Shown here in pieces: positions 1 through 10,843 of a stretch of DNA of 64,000 bases. Source of the stretch: Nitrospira sp. (GTDB lineage: Bacteria > Nitrospirota > Nitrospiria > Nitrospirales > Nitrospiraceae); assembly GCA_030123605.1 (NCBI GenBank), contig CP126123.1:1240001-1304000 (forward strand), in the 5' to 3' direction. Position numbers and translations under genes: made by a program. The notes below the pieces were generated by a model. It was not told the DNA's origin, ran no database searches, and was given only the letters and a program-made list of their open reading frames with translations. Position 1 is the stretch's first letter, and every line of letters begins with the position of its first letter.

Positions 1-1278
<1,278 letters not shown>

Positions 1279-2391
1279 CTACGTCGCCACCCTGGCACTA
1301 TGGCCGCGCCTCTCGTCCTGACGTCCTTCCGATTTCCGATCGGCCTTCTCATCCTTCGCTTCTTTCGCCTCACCCTTTTTCTCAACACCTCGCGACGGCA
1401 GGCCGGCCTGGTCGCGAATCTTCCCCTCGATTTCTTTCGCGATGGTCTGATTACCCTTGAGAAAATCGCGGACCGCCTCACGCCCCTGCCCCAGTCGCTC
1501 TCCCTTATAGGAGTACCAGGCGCCAGCCTTTTCCACCACGCGCTTCTCCACCCCCATATCGACCAACTCTCCGGCCTTGGAGATGCCTTCCGCGAACATG
1601 ATGTCAAACTCCGCCTGCTTGAACGGCGGCGCCATCTTGTTCTTGACGACTTTCACGCGGACCCGGCTGCCGGTCACGTCCTGTCCATCTTTGATCGATT
1701 CGATCCGCCGGATGTCGAGGCGCACGGATGAATAGAACTTCAACGCGTTGCCGCCCGTCGTCGTTTCTGGATTGCCGAACATCACACCGATCTTCATCCG
1801 AATCTGGTTGATGAAGATCAGGGTCGTCTGTGATTTGGAAATGGCGGCGGTCAGTTTACGCAGCGCCTGGGACATCAACCGCGCCTGCAACCCCATATGG
1901 GCATCACCCATCTCGCCTTCGATTTCAGCCCGCGGCACCAGGGCCGCCACCGAGTCCACGACGATGACATCGATCGCGCCGCTGCGGACCAGCGTTTCGG
2001 CAATTTCAAGCGCCTGCTCCCCTGTATCCGGCTGCGAGACGAGCAAGTCGTCCGTCTGTACGCCCAGCTTTTTCGCATAGGTCAAATCCAACGCATGTTC
2101 CGCATCGATGAAGGCCGCCACGCCGCCGGCCTTTTGCGCCTCGGCGATCGCATGCAGAGTCAGGGTCGTCTTGCCGGACGATTCCGGGCCGAAAATCTCG
2201 ATCACGCGGCCGCGGGGAAATCCGCCCACCCCCAACGCGATGTCCAGCCCCAGCGAGCCGCTCGATATCGCCGGCACATCCGCAGGCCGATCGTCTGCCC
2301 CGAGCTTCATCACCGCACCCTTGCCGTATTGTTTCTCGATCTGTGCCAGGGCCAGGTCCAGTGCGCGCTTTTTCTCGTCTTTTTCAGCCAT
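1279..2391 (-). CDS. recA: Recombinase RecA
   Basis: RecA forms filaments on single-stranded DNA for homologous recombination and triggers the SOS response. The 370-residue product starts [15 protein letters not shown] and contains the Walker A motif GPESSGKTT, the Walker B region [11 protein letters not shown], the L1/L2 loop region including [14 protein letters not shown], and a charged Lys/Glu/Arg C-terminal tail. The ATG at 2389-2391 was preferred over an upstream in-frame codon because AAGGAG stands six bases before it and the family starts here. The 276-base gap to the divergent gene at 2668 should hold its promoter; I looked for an obvious SOS-box palindrome there and did not see one. 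Confidence 0.98.
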   Translation of the reverse strand: MAEKDEKKRALDLALAQIEKQYGKGAVMKLGADDRPADVPAISSGSLGLDIALGVGGFPRGRVIEIFGPESSGKTTLTLHAIAEAQKAGGVAAFIDAEHALDLTYAKKLGVQTDDLLVSQPDTGEQALEIAETLVRSGAIDVIVVDSVAALVPRAEIEGEMGDAHMGLQARLMSQALRKLTAAISKSQTTLIFINQIRMKIGVMFGNPETTTGGNALKFYSSVRLDIRRIESIKDGQDVTGSRVRVKVVKNKMAPPFKQAEFDIMFAEGISKAGELVDMGVEKRVVEKAGAWYSYKGERLGQGREAVRDFLKGNQTIAKEIEGKIRDQAGLPSRGVEKKGEAKEAKDEKADRKSEGRQDERRGHSARVAT

Positions 2392-4666
2392 TCCAGACTC
2401 CTTATCGAAGCGTGACTCGTGAAGCGTCTCTCGTATCGAACGCCGGGGAAGACAACGCACCAATCGATACTGAGTTGACCGCAAACCGACAGAACAAAAC
2501 CCGGACACCGCAAGCGAACAGAACGGCGGATTATACCGGAGTCAGAAGGGAGAAACCTAGCCCACCTCGGCAGGCATGAAGCGGAAAGCGTGAGGCTTCG
2601 AGCCTTTTCGAGTATCCCGCGAGGAAGAGAGTGCTACAATGGGCTCCTGCGGATAAGGACCTGAATCATGGCCGACGAGCCTGCGTCAGGGAAACGGTCC
2701 GGTCGGAGCAACTGGGTCAGCCTGATCCCCTTCGGGCTCCATCAACAGCATCCCAACAATTACAAAGACATTCTCGACGCAGTCTGGGAAAATCGCGACA
2801 GCCTCGGCTACGCCTACCGTATCCTGCGCGACGGTTGCTGCGACGGTTGCTCGCTCGGCACGACCGGCCTGCATGACTGGACCATGAAGGACCTGCACCT
2901 CTGCTGGGTGCGACTGCAACTCTTGCGGCTCAACACGATGCCTGTCATGGACTGGCACCGGCTCGAAGAGGTCGCTCCGATGCGCAACATGAAAGGCAAG
3001 GCCTTGCGGAAGTTGGGACGTCTGCCCGTTCCGATGGTCCGGCATCGCGGAGACCAAGGGTTCCGACGCGTCTCCTGGGAGGAGGCTGTCTGCCTGATTG
3101 CCGACCGGCTGCATGTGACCGATCCTCATCGCATCGGCTGGTTCCTCACCGCCCGTGGCCTGACCAACGAGGCCTATTACGCCCATCAAAAAGTCGCCCG
3201 ATTCATCGGTACCAATCACGTGGATACCAGTGCGCGCATCTGCCATGCGCCGAGCACCGCCGCGCTTAAGGAAACGGTCGGCTGTTCGGCCACCACCTGT
3301 TCCTACAAGGATTGGATCGGGACGGATCTCTTGGTGTTTGTCGGTGCCAACAGCGCCAACAACCAGCCGGTGACGTTGAAATACCTCTACTATGCGAAAC
3401 AAGCCGGCACCAAGATCTTCGTGGTGAATCCCTTCGTCGAGCCCGGCATGGAACGGTATTGGATTCCCTCCGTGGCGGAGAGCGCCTTGTTCGGCACGAA
3501 ACTGGCCGATGCCTTCTTTCAGATCCATGTCGGCGGCAACATTCCGTTCTTCTACGGCGTGCTCAAACACCTTATCGAGCGGGATTGGCTCGATCGGGAG
3601 TTCATCGCCGCCCGGACCGCAGGCTGGAATGAGCTCGAATCAACAGCGCGCGCCCTGCCTTGGGAACGCCTCGAACAGGGTGCCGGCGTGACGCGCGACG
3701 ACATGTATCGTTTCGCCGAGACGTTCGGGAAGGCCCGTCACGCAATCGTCGTCTGGAGCATGGGGGTGACGCAACATCGGTATGGAACCGACAACGTGAA
3801 GGCGATCGTAAACCTCCAACTCGCACGAGGCAATGTGGGACGGCCTCACACGGGCCTCATGCCGATCCGCGGACATAGCGGCGTACAGGGTGGCGCCGAG
3901 ATGGGCGCGATGCCGACAGCCTATACGATGGACTACCAGGTGAATGACGAGAACGCGGCTCTGTTCGCCATGCCGGAATTCTGGGGCTTTCGCCCGCCTG
4001 CGTGGAAAGGCCTGGGGGCAGCCCACATGATCCTGGCGGCAGAGCGGGGTGAGATCGACGTGCTCTGGCAGAGCGGCGGTAATTTCCTGGAGACGTTGCC
4101 GGAACCGGATCGCGTGCGACGGGCATTAGGCAAGATCGGCCTTCGCGTCCATCAGGACATCGTCGTGAGTTCCACCATGTTGGAGGATCCGGCGGACCTC
4201 GTCGTGCTGTTGCCTTCCCGCACACGCTACGAGCAACAGGGCGGAGGCACCGAGACGAGCACGGAACGCCGGATCATCTATAGCCCGGAGATCCCGGGCC
4301 CCCGTCCCGGCGAGGCGATGGACGAGTGGGAAATTCCGGTCCTGGTTGCCCGCCGGCTCGATCCGGAGCGCGCCGCGAAGATCTTTCCCTGGCGCGACAC
4401 GCACGACATCCGCCTCGAGATCGAACGGGTCTGTCCGACGTACAAGGGCATCGGCAGCCTCTATAAAAAGGGGGATCAGGTCCAGTATGGGGGACCGCTC
4501 CTGCTGGCCGGCCGATTCGGGACTCCCGACGGCAAGGGCCGATTCACGCCGATCGATCTGCCGGAAGAGACCACTCCGGCCGGTCGGTTTTTCCTGACCA
4601 CGCGGCGCGGCAAACAATTCAACAGTATGGTCGGGGCCGAGATCGATCCATTAGGGTCTGTTAACA

Positions 4667-5424
4667 CTACCGTAAGCCATCCACGATCAACGCGAAGTTA
4701 ATGAACGCGACGAACATGACATCAAGCTTGTCAAACCGCGAGAAGAGGCGCCGAAATCCTTTGAGCCGGCGGAACAGCCGTTCGATCTCATTGCGTCGTG
4801 CATACAGAGCACGATCGTATTCCCATGGCGTGCGGCGATTCTGCTTGGGCGGCACCACCGGCACATACCCGAGCTCCACGGCCAGTTGTCGCGTCTCATC
4901 GCCTTCATAGGCCCGATCCATCAACAAGGGGATCGGGCACGGCCTTTTTCCGAAGCGGTGCAGCAGCATGCGTCCCTCAGGGGCATCGTGGGCCTGGCCC
5001 GGCGACAGGGCAAACGTCAAGGCCGTTCGAGCATCCGCGGCAACCAGATGAATCTTGGTGGTCCACCCGCCGCGGGATCGGCCAAGGGCTTGCGGGCCGT
5101 TTTTTTTAATGCTCCCGTGCCATCCGGATGGACCTGGACGATGGTACTGTCCAACGCGACGGCTTCGAGTTTCACGCGGATGATCTGAGCCTGTTGCAAC
5201 TGGGCAAAGACGCGATCCAGCACCCCGCTCTTCGCCCACCGGTTCATGCGCGTATAGATCGTATGCCAGTTCCCGAACCGCTTGGGCAGGCCACGCCATT
5301 TGCAGCCCTGCTCCGCGACGTACAAGATCGCGTTCAGGACCTGCAGATTGTCGAGCGTGACGTTGCCGCGTTGTGTCGGCAAGCATCGCTCGATGTGACG
5401 ATACTGAGTCTCGGTGATTTCCAT
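4667..5424 (-). CDS. IS5-family transposase made by -1 frameshift
   Basis: The transposase is split between two frames. The upstream frame starts MEITETQYRHIERCLP at 5424 and supplies the helix-turn-helix/DUF4096-like part and the first catalytic Asp (ALDSTIV, residue 92). The downstream frame supplies the second Asp (LLMDRAYEGDE) and the Glu (RRNEIERLFRRLKGFRRLF). They overlap at an A8 run (5100-5107 on the minus strand). A -1 slip there gives exactly 253 codons including the stop at 4667. This is typical for the group. Without the slip the upstream frame ends near 5017 as a truncated protein that could regulate transposition. Confidence 0.88.
5100..5107 (-). other. Probable programmed -1 frameshift site (A8)
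   Basis: Eight consecutive A on the minus strand, read TTA AAA AAA ACG in the upstream transposase frame and ATT AAA AAA AAC in the downstream frame. Slipping back one base fuses the two halves and brings all three DDE residues into one protein. This is inferred from the frames; slippage itself is not visible in DNA. Confidence 0.7.
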
Positions 5425-5775
5425 GGACGCAGTATCGCATAAACATGGTCAGTAGTGTTAACAGGCCCTAGTCGGAGCAGCCCGCGATTCGGTCCTGATG
5501 GCGCCGGAAGATGCTGCGCGCCTGAAGCTCGAGTCGGGAGATCTCCTGATCTTGCGCAACGAGCTGGGAGAATATCACGGGCGGGTGGTCATCGACCGGG
5601 TGAAGCCCGGGTCCCTGCAGGTCTATTGGCCTGAAGCGAACTCCATCATTCCGGCCGGGCGTCTCGACCCCTGCGGCATTCCGGATTACAACGCCACCGT
5701 CGAGGTCGTTCCGACTTCCGGTTGATGGGACGGAAGGAGTGACGCGGGAGGGGTGAGACGAGCACCGTACGAAGG

Positions 5776-6660
5776 ATGGCTGCGAAAGGTTCGAACACAC
5801 CTCGTCCGGCCGCCGGTCCGAGGAGTAAATCCCCTTCGGTATCCGTCCCCACTCGTCCCGTGGAAATCACCGGCGTGACGGAGTGGCAGGAAGGGAAGGC
5901 TTCGCGGTTCGAGGACTACCTGGTCGGCGAAGAACCGCTGGAGATTCGTATCGGCACCAAGCCGATCAGCGTGACGATGCGTACGCCGGGACAGGACCTC
6001 GAATTGGCCGCGGGGTTTCTCCTGAGCAAAGGCGTGATCAAGGGGGGTGAACAGATCGCCGGCCTGGGACAGGTGGCTCTGCGGGGGCGCAAGCGCAACG
6101 TCGTCCGGGTGGATCTCGTTCGTGGCGTGACGGTCAAGCAGGCCCTGCTGCAGCGCAATTTCATCGTGTCGTCGAGTTGCGGGCTCTGCGGCAAGACCTC
6201 GATCGATGCGATACGGGTACGGGGCATCGCTCGCCCCAATCCGGATCTGCGCGTTTCGCCGAACGTCCTCTGCCTTCTCCCTGACGCTCTGCGATCCGCT
6301 CAACCCCTGTTCGGCCGAACCGGCGGGCTCCACGCAGCCGGTCTGTTCGACGCCTGCGGGAAGCTGATTGCGCTGCGAGAGGACGTGGGACGACACAATG
6401 CCGTGGATAAGCTGATCGGCTGGGCCCTGCTGGAGCGACGCCTTCCACTGAAGGAATCGATCTTGCTCGTGAGCGGCCGTGGCAGTTTTGAAATTGTCCA
6501 GAAGGCCCTGGTCGCCGGCGTGCCTCTCGTGGCCTGCGTCTCGGCTGCCTCCGGCCTCGCTGCCCAGCTCGCCTGGGAATTCAACCTGACACTGGTCGGC
6601 TTCCTCCGAGGCAAACGGTTTGTGGTGTATACGGGGGAAGAGCGCGTAGGGCTGCCGTAA
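5776..6660 (+). CDS. fdhD: Formate dehydrogenase accessory sulfurtransferase FdhD
   Basis: FdhD passes sulfur from the cysteine desulfurase to the molybdenum cofactor of formate dehydrogenases and is required for their activity. The 294-residue product shows the family core with the sulfur-carrying pair in SSSCGLCGK (Cys135 and Cys138), the segment LELAAGFLLSKGVI, and the C-terminal REDVGRHNAVDKLIG and ILLVSGRGSFEIVQKAL. It follows the interrupted oxidoreductase gene by 50 bases. With that target broken, FdhD may serve another formate dehydrogenase elsewhere or be on the way to becoming redundant. The ATG start lies close after AAGG; an upstream GGGAGGGG is too distant, so the exact start is less certain than the identity. 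Confidence 0.95.
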   Translation: MAAKGSNTPRPAAGPRSKSPSVSVPTRPVEITGVTEWQEGKASRFEDYLVGEEPLEIRIGTKPISVTMRTPGQDLELAAGFLLSKGVIKGGEQIAGLGQVALRGRKRNVVRVDLVRGVTVKQALLQRNFIVSSSCGLCGKTSIDAIRVRGIARPNPDLRVSPNVLCLLPDALRSAQPLFGRTGGLHAAGLFDACGKLIALREDVGRHNAVDKLIGWALLERRLPLKESILLVSGRGSFEIVQKALVAGVPLVACVSAASGLAAQLAWEFNLTLVGFLRGKRFVVYTGEERVGLP

Positions 6661-6697
6661 GGGACGCCGTATTTCCCTGAGAGTCGCCGTTCGTACG

Positions 6698-7534
6698 TTA
6701 TTCCTTCTGTTGGAGTTGGAGGAGCAGGTGCTCAAAAGGCTTGGAGGTGACGTGCCAGATCCCGGGACGTAGCGGATGGTCCAAATCGTCGATCACCAGA
6801 TAGACGACATAGGCCAGCACTGCGATGCTGAGGGTGAACAGATAATCGAGCCAGAGATGTTTCACGCCGATGAATAACGATAAGACGATCACCAACCCAT
6901 CGGCGAATCCCACCGTCGCTTTTAACATGGCCGGCATGCGCTGCTGGCCGGAAAGCAAGCGGTGTTCCCGGTATCGCAGCAGATCGCCGATGATGCCGAC
7001 GGCGGTCAACCTGAGTTCCGAATCCTGAAACAGTACGGAGGCCTCTTCCTGCACGAGTGCGAGAGCCCGGCCGGCGGTTTCACTCTGACCCGACGTCTGG
7101 ACGCGCCACTCGTCCTGGATCGTGACCGTCACATACTGCTTCATCGCTTCTTGCAATTTCATTCCGCGACCGGAGAGATGTTGCGACCAAAACCACAGGG
7201 ATCGTAACGTACCGACCTCGCCCTTGATCGCATCCATGAAGGCGTTCCACTGCCCCCACTCGTGCTGAATGACGAACCCGGCCAGGATACCGAAAATGAG
7301 ACAGACCGCAGAGTACAACCAAGGAAGGCCTCCGAGGTCATCCAGGTCATCCATGAGCAAGGAGGTGGTGAGGTCCGATGCATGAAGAAAAAAGAACAGG
7401 ACGGAAAACAGCGTCGCAAAGGCGACGATATTCCCGACCAGCCTCGCAGGGCCCGAGCGTCTCCTGACGAGCGATGCGAGTGGTTCGGGATCATGCATCG
7501 TGCATACGAACCTCGCGGGTGGTGACGGGGTCAC
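6698..7534 (-). CDS. Four-helix membrane protein, DUF4239/bestrophin-like
   Basis: Predicted inner-membrane protein of 278 residues. Hydrophobic segments lie near residues 33-52 (NIVAFATLFSVLFFFLH), 70-90, and a closely spaced pair near 210-250, with a soluble helical region between the second and third. The arrangement and the C-terminal DDLDHPLRPGIWHV resemble DUF4239 (bestrophin-like) proteins, whose function is not established. The GTG start at 7534 overlaps the TGA of the upstream lipoprotein gene (GTGA), suggesting coupling; an ATG at 7498 is the alternative start. It converges on fdhD with only 37 bases between. Confidence 0.6.
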   Translation of the reverse strand: MTPSPPARFVCTMHDPEPLASLVRRRSGPARLVGNIVAFATLFSVLFFFLHASDLTTSLLMDDLDDLGGLPWLYSAVCLIFGILAGFVIQHEWGQWNAFMDAIKGEVGTLRSLWFWSQHLSGRGMKLQEAMKQYVTVTIQDEWRVQTSGQSETAGRALALVQEEASVLFQDSELRLTAVGIIGDLLRYREHRLLSGQQRMPAMLKATVGFADGLVIVLSLFIGVKHLWLDYLFTLSIAVLAYVVYLVIDDLDHPLRPGIWHVTSKPFEHLLLQLQQKE

Positions 7535-8016
7535 TGAAGTCTGCGTTCAATCAGCCGGGCCTCGACCTCCAGATGCTTGCTCTCCAATTGGTGTCGCTGT
7601 CGGCGAAGGTCCTCCAGTGCCTTCACGTACTGCCGGCGGTGTTGTTGCCACTGAGCAAGCAACTGAGCCTTCTCCTCTTGGCTCAACCGAACCCGTTGAA
7701 GCGTGTCGCGCGTCAAGACGAGATGGTCGCGCTGTAGAATCCATTGCTGCTGATGAAGCTGCCAGCCGGACAGGTCCAACGCCTGCAGTTCTTGCAGGGC
7801 GGGATCGGTTCCCGCCGATGCCTGCTGCACATCGTTCATGCGCTTCGACACCGTGTTGATGTTGACGTTCAGTTGCGTGATGCCTTTGCTCAAGAGGCCG
7901 ATGACCGGATCATCGGGAGGAGGAAGCTCGCGCTGGCCCTGACCGGTGCCGGCACAGGCTGCGACAGCGAAAGCAAGCACACTTCCGACCAGTACCCATA
8001 GTCCACGTCTGTTCAT
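7531..8016 (-). CDS. Coiled-coil lipoprotein, unknown function
   Basis: Predicted lipoprotein of 161 residues. A signal sequence MNRRGLWVLVGSVLAFAVAAC ends in a lipobox with Cys21. The mature part is polar and Gln/Arg-rich with heptad-like spacing (residues 90-160), likely one long helical coiled coil facing the periplasm. ATG at 8014-8016 was chosen because GGGAGG precedes it. The gene sits directly upstream of the four-helix membrane protein and overlaps it by four bases, so the two products may work together at the envelope. I do not recognise a named family. Confidence 0.7.
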   Translation of the reverse strand: MNRRGLWVLVGSVLAFAVAACAGTGQGQRELPPPDDPVIGLLSKGITQLNVNINTVSKRMNDVQQASAGTDPALQELQALDLSGWQLHQQQWILQRDHLVLTRDTLQRVRLSQEEKAQLLAQWQQHRRQYVKALEDLRRQRHQLESKHLEVEARLIERRLQ

Positions 8017-8106
8017 ACGGCCTCCCTCATGAAAGAGTCGTGACATCCATCAGGCGGCTCTCGACAGGTCAGGGAGTCGATCGCCGTTCCGAACAAAGCG
8101 GGAAGG

Positions 8107-8514
8107 CTACTCGCATCCCACACGCTGTCCGGCCTTGATGAGCCCTGCTTGATCGGCAAAGAAAACGAGCCGGCAATCCACTCCTCCATAGAGCGGCAGC
8201 GTATTGTAGATCTCCGCCTGACCGGGCAAACTCGGGAGGGTCATATCCCAGACCAGTTCTTCCATGCCGTCCTGAGACTGTTTATGAAACTGCGGCGGCC
8301 CGAGTTCATAATAGAGATCCGCCTTCTGTTGGCCGATCCAGCGCGTGATGACCTCATCCCACGTTTGATAGAACCCGGTCAGCCCAGGCCCCCGCGCTGT
8401 TGCACAGCCGTGGCTCAACAGCATCACGAACAGCACGGCCAGGAGGTGCAGCGTCTTCCGCCTACCCTTGTTCTGCCAAATGTTTCTCCGGTTATGCAGG
8501 AGGCCCATCCCCAC
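8107..8514 (-). CDS. Small lipoprotein, unknown function
   Basis: A 135-residue protein with an N-terminal hydrophobic stretch (HLLAVLFVMLLSHGCA) that ends in a lipobox Cys near residue 37. The mature part includes the segment WITRWIGQQKADLYYELGPP-like core (GQQKADLYYELGPPQF) and LVWDMTLPSLPG. The pattern of a small two-layer lipoprotein with a TRWIGQ-type motif is seen in uncharacterised envelope proteins, but I cannot name a family. The long, basic N-terminus (MGMGLLHNRRNIWQNKGRRK) suggests the true start may be a later codon. It lies in a run of three minus-strand lipoprotein genes. Confidence 0.6.
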   Translation of the reverse strand: MGMGLLHNRRNIWQNKGRRKTLHLLAVLFVMLLSHGCATARGPGLTGFYQTWDEVITRWIGQQKADLYYELGPPQFHKQSQDGMEELVWDMTLPSLPGQAEIYNTLPLYGGVDCRLVFFADQAGLIKAGQRVGCE

Positions 8515-8545
8515 CTGTATGTCGAGATCGTCCTATTCTTCCAAC

Positions 8546-9127
8546 CTACGGCGACAACCGCTTCTGTCCGACATGCTCCGAAACGGTTTCCTGTGTCTCC
8601 GACCCGCCAGATGCGCTGCCAGACTGAAAGCCGGTCGTGTCGGTGTAACGAATCGCCGTTCCCATGAGTATCCTCACGGTCTCATCATACGGAACAGCGA
8701 TGCTGCCGGAGGAAAATCCTCCCCAAGGCCCCCACCCTCCATAGAGACCGCCGTACATACCATAACCCCAGGGGCTTCCATAGTACGGGCTGTTATAACC
8801 CCACGGACCATAGAGAGGCTGATAGGCCACCCGATGCGTCGTCTCTGTTTGCGGCTGTGCAAACACGACGGCATCGGCTCCAAGGGCGGCGGCTCGATTT
8901 AAGATCTTGTGTTGCAGGCTCCCGAAGCTGAGCCAACTGTCGCCGATCCGTAACTCTGCCAGATCGCGGTGGGGCCTGGTCGGAGTCCGTTCCAGCACCG
9001 CCACTTCGTCCACAGACACCTTGGGAGAAAAAGTGTCGTTGGTCAGCAAGATGGTGTCCACGCTCGTGCATGAAGAGAAGAACAGGCAGAGACCGATGGC
9101 GTACGAGGCCCACTCGTGCTTACCCAT
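8546..9127 (-). CDS. Lipoprotein with a Tyr/Gly/Trp-rich tail
   Basis: A protein of 193 residues from the ATG at 9125-9127 (MGKHEWASYAIGLCLFFSSC), with a lipobox at Cys20. The middle part (VDEVAVLERTPTRPHRDLAELRI and LGADAVVF) looks like the small domain seen in envelope lipoproteins that recall YbjQ/DUF4156-type folds. Residues about 108-140 are a low-complexity run of Tyr, Gly, Trp and Pro. No SD sequence is obvious and an upstream in-frame start exists, so the start is uncertain. Function unknown; the aromatic-glycine run could be a surface-exposed flexible or matrix-binding stretch (inference). Confidence 0.55.
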   Translation of the reverse strand: MGKHEWASYAIGLCLFFSSCTSVDTILLTNDTFSPKVSVDEVAVLERTPTRPHRDLAELRIGDSWLSFGSLQHKILNRAAALGADAVVFAQPQTETTHRVAYQPLYGPWGYNSPYYGSPWGYGMYGGLYGGWGPWGGFSSGSIAVPYDETVRILMGTAIRYTDTTGFQSGSASGGSETQETVSEHVGQKRLSP

Positions 9128-9896
9128 CCGACGATTCACCACAAGCCTGTAGGACGTAGTCGAATTCGCGACAGCTTCCCTCATTTGAGCAAGCAAGTGC
9201 AAGGCCCATCGGAAGAGAGGAGGCAAAAGGTCATATCAGACCGCATCTGTATGACACGCTATCCTTGCCCGCATGATTCAGGACGGTGGTTCTACTGCAA
9301 CCGCCGACGTGTTGCCGCGATAGACCTGCACGAGGTCTTGTGACGCACAGGCGGGCGGGTTCCTCGCTCGGTCGGTCAACGTGCTGTTGCAAGGACGCCT
9401 CTTTCCCTCGCACTTCCGCGCGCCCGTCTCGTTTGGCGTCTGCGCGGTTTTGTCAGGAAATGCTTGACCGGCAATACAGGCGGCCTGTTTCCCTGCCAGG
9501 TCTTGCACTCGCCTAAGCACCGCATCTGAAGTGATACCGACTGTATCGAAGGAGATACTCCTCGTTATTTTCCGTCATGCCATACGACGGTAGATTGTCA
9601 CATTGCAAGAGATCTGTGTCACATGTGTCGTCAGGCTGCTCATCCAGGCTTGAGCTTTTCTCGCGATGACCGCCATAGGACCCAATCGCTCCTGAAGGCA
9701 TCACGAACGGCATGCACCGCGTAACTATCTGAAAATGTTTTGTAAAAGAACGAGTCGTCCAATCGGACTATTCGGATGAGAGTAGCTGGTACAATGTTCT
9801 TGAGTGACACATGCGAATGGCGATCTGACTGGCACTAAGTTTGCTCCTTCATCGGATCAGCAGGCCTTGAACGTCCGAGTCATAAAGGAGGGCCCT
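9128..9896. other. Long intergenic region without a convincing gene
   Basis: About 770 bases between divergent genes. Short open frames exist on both strands but have no ribosome binding sites, recognisable motifs or natural composition, so I do not call them. A TACAAT (9790-9795) about 100 bases ahead of the next gene could be a -10 element, with no good -35. A small palindrome GGAG-ATA-CTCC lies near 9551-9562. The region presumably holds promoters for the flanking genes. Confidence 0.5.
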
Positions 9897-10151
9897 ATGC
9901 GACAAGAAATGATGGAAGATGAATACAGTCGAGAGATGGCAGATTCGAAAGCCCAGGAAGCGAACCGTCCGCGAGCCCTGACCTACGATGAAAAGAAAGC
10001 CGCCGAAGCGGCATTCCGTGGTGAGCCTTTCAACCCAGCCTGGTCCGCAGCAGCGGCGATGGTGTATGGCGGAATCGTAAGCGCCATGGAGAAGAGGCAC
10101 ACGACCGAGCCGGTCGAGTCGGACGTCACGGTGGAATGTGCGATAGGGTAA
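9897..10151 (+). CDS. Small acidic protein, unknown
   Basis: An 84-residue soluble, charged protein starting MRQEMMEDEYSREMADSKAQ. The ATG at 9897 has a near-perfect AAGGAGG five bases upstream, which is the main reason to call it; an upstream in-frame ATG has no such site. The middle segment YDEKKAAEAAFRGEPFNPAWSAAA-like region resembles small uncharacterised proteins of nitrifiers and proteobacteria in flavour, but I do not recognise a family. It stands alone between a large intergenic region and the convergent thpR gene. Confidence 0.65.
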   Translation: MRQEMMEDEYSREMADSKAQEANRPRALTYDEKKAAEAAFRGEPFNPAWSAAAAMVYGGIVSAMEKRHTTEPVESDVTVECAIG

Positions 10152-10231
10152 TCAGGCCATGTCCTGGTGATGATTCGTTTCCCACGACGTCTTACAGGTA
10201 CGGTTTTTCCGATCGCCATCCCTTCTTCGAC

Positions 10232-10843
10232 TCATTTTCCGCTGAACCGCACCTCCCACAATTTCGTATAGACCGAGCCGGTCGGTCGCAGCTCGCTCCT
10301 CATCAAGGCAATCGCTCCGATAGGGAAGGAACCGATCGAGAGTGGTCGATCCATCACCGCGCTTTGGGCGAGGGCCAGCCCGACCTGTTTCTCCCCTTCC
10401 TTGATCCGCGCAAGGGTCAAATGCGGACTGAGCGGCCGTCCTTCCGTCGCAAACCCCACCGCTTGGCAGCAGGCTTCAATGGCGCAATATAGCGCCGCCA
10501 GGCCTTGTGCATCTTCGCCCTGGTCCCAACTTTCATACGGCCCGACCCATAATACTCTCGGCTGTTGAGGGCGGGGGAATGTTCCGAGCCGTTCGAGGGG
10601 AATCCGGATCGTCCGATGATCCGTTACAACCTGCTCGATCCTTGCCTGGAGCGGCTGGATCGTTTCTTCACGCACGTCGCCGAGGAACTTGAACGTGAGG
10701 TGGAGGGAAGCCGGTCGCACCCAACTGATGCGAACCTGCCGGTCGCTTGCCCGTTCGAGCCGCCGCTTCAAGTCCTGTTGCATCGCTGCAAGCCTCTCGC
10801 GCAAATCCGACGGTAGCTCAACGGCAAGAAACGCCCGGATCAT
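10232..10843 (-). CDS. thpR: RNA 2',3'-cyclic phosphodiesterase ThpR (2H family)
   Basis: Two-histidine (2H) phosphoesterase that opens 2',3'-cyclic phosphates on RNA; historically called 2'-5' RNA ligase. The 203-residue product starts MIRAFLAVELPSDLRERL and has both signature motifs, HLTFKFLG and HLTLARI, which supply the catalytic His pair. The start ATG overlaps the stop TAA of cinA by one base (TAATG), so it is translated from the cinA transcript. A cinA-thpR-recA neighbourhood is seen in many bacteria; here recA is about 8 kb away on the same strand. Confidence 0.93.
   Translation of the reverse strand: MIRAFLAVELPSDLRERLAAMQQDLKRRLERASDRQVRISWVRPASLHLTFKFLGDVREETIQPLQARIEQVVTDHRTIRIPLERLGTFPRPQQPRVLWVGPYESWDQGEDAQGLAALYCAIEACCQAVGFATEGRPLSPHLTLARIKEGEKQVGLALAQSAVMDRPLSIGSFPIGAIALMRSELRPTGSVYTKLWEVRFSGK

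Larger units (their letters stand above)
4654..5468 (-). mobile_element. IS5-family insertion sequence (815 bp), apparently complete
   Basis: The element is bounded by 17-base inverted repeats that differ at one position: GGGTCTGTTAACACTAC at 4654-4670 and the reverse complement of GGGCCTGTTAACACTAC at 5452-5468. It is flanked by TA (4652-4653 and 5469-5470), read as a two-base target duplication. Inside is a transposase in two overlapping frames with a DDE triad. Length, TA target and frameshifted transposase fit the IS427-like branch of the IS5 family (family knowledge). The ends and the reading frames look undamaged, so it may still be active. No second copy lies in this window. Confidence 0.92.
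2668..5725 (+). pseudogene. FdhF/YdeP-type molybdopterin oxidoreductase, split by an insertion sequence
   Basis: This gene encoded a molybdopterin oxidoreductase of the formate dehydrogenase-like FdhF/YdeP group (about 750 residues). The first 662 codons (2668-4653) include the N-terminal Cys cluster DGCCDGCSLGTTG and the Mo-cofactor domain. An insertion sequence then breaks the frame, and the last 84 residues (5471-5722, stop at 5723-5725) follow it. These carry the C-terminal dinucleotide-binding segment, with RDSVLMAPEDAARLKLESGD. Removing 4654-5470 joins ...EIDPL to VGAARDS... in frame and gives a 746-residue protein. As it stands translation runs 15 codons into the element and stops at 4701. 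fdhD lies 50 bases downstream, which supports a formate-dehydrogenase-like role. The substrate is not proven. Confidence 0.9.

Noticed and set aside
2392-2667. SOS box upstream of recA
   Set aside because: I found no good palindrome of a known LexA type, so none is claimed.
4650-5472. Four-base target duplication (YTAR) at the IS
   Set aside because: The flanks read TTAG and CTAG, which differ at one base; TA fits both ends and restores the frame exactly.
9278-9520. Short open frame in the large gap on the minus strand
   Set aside because: No ribosome site, no motif and an unusual composition; likely chance.
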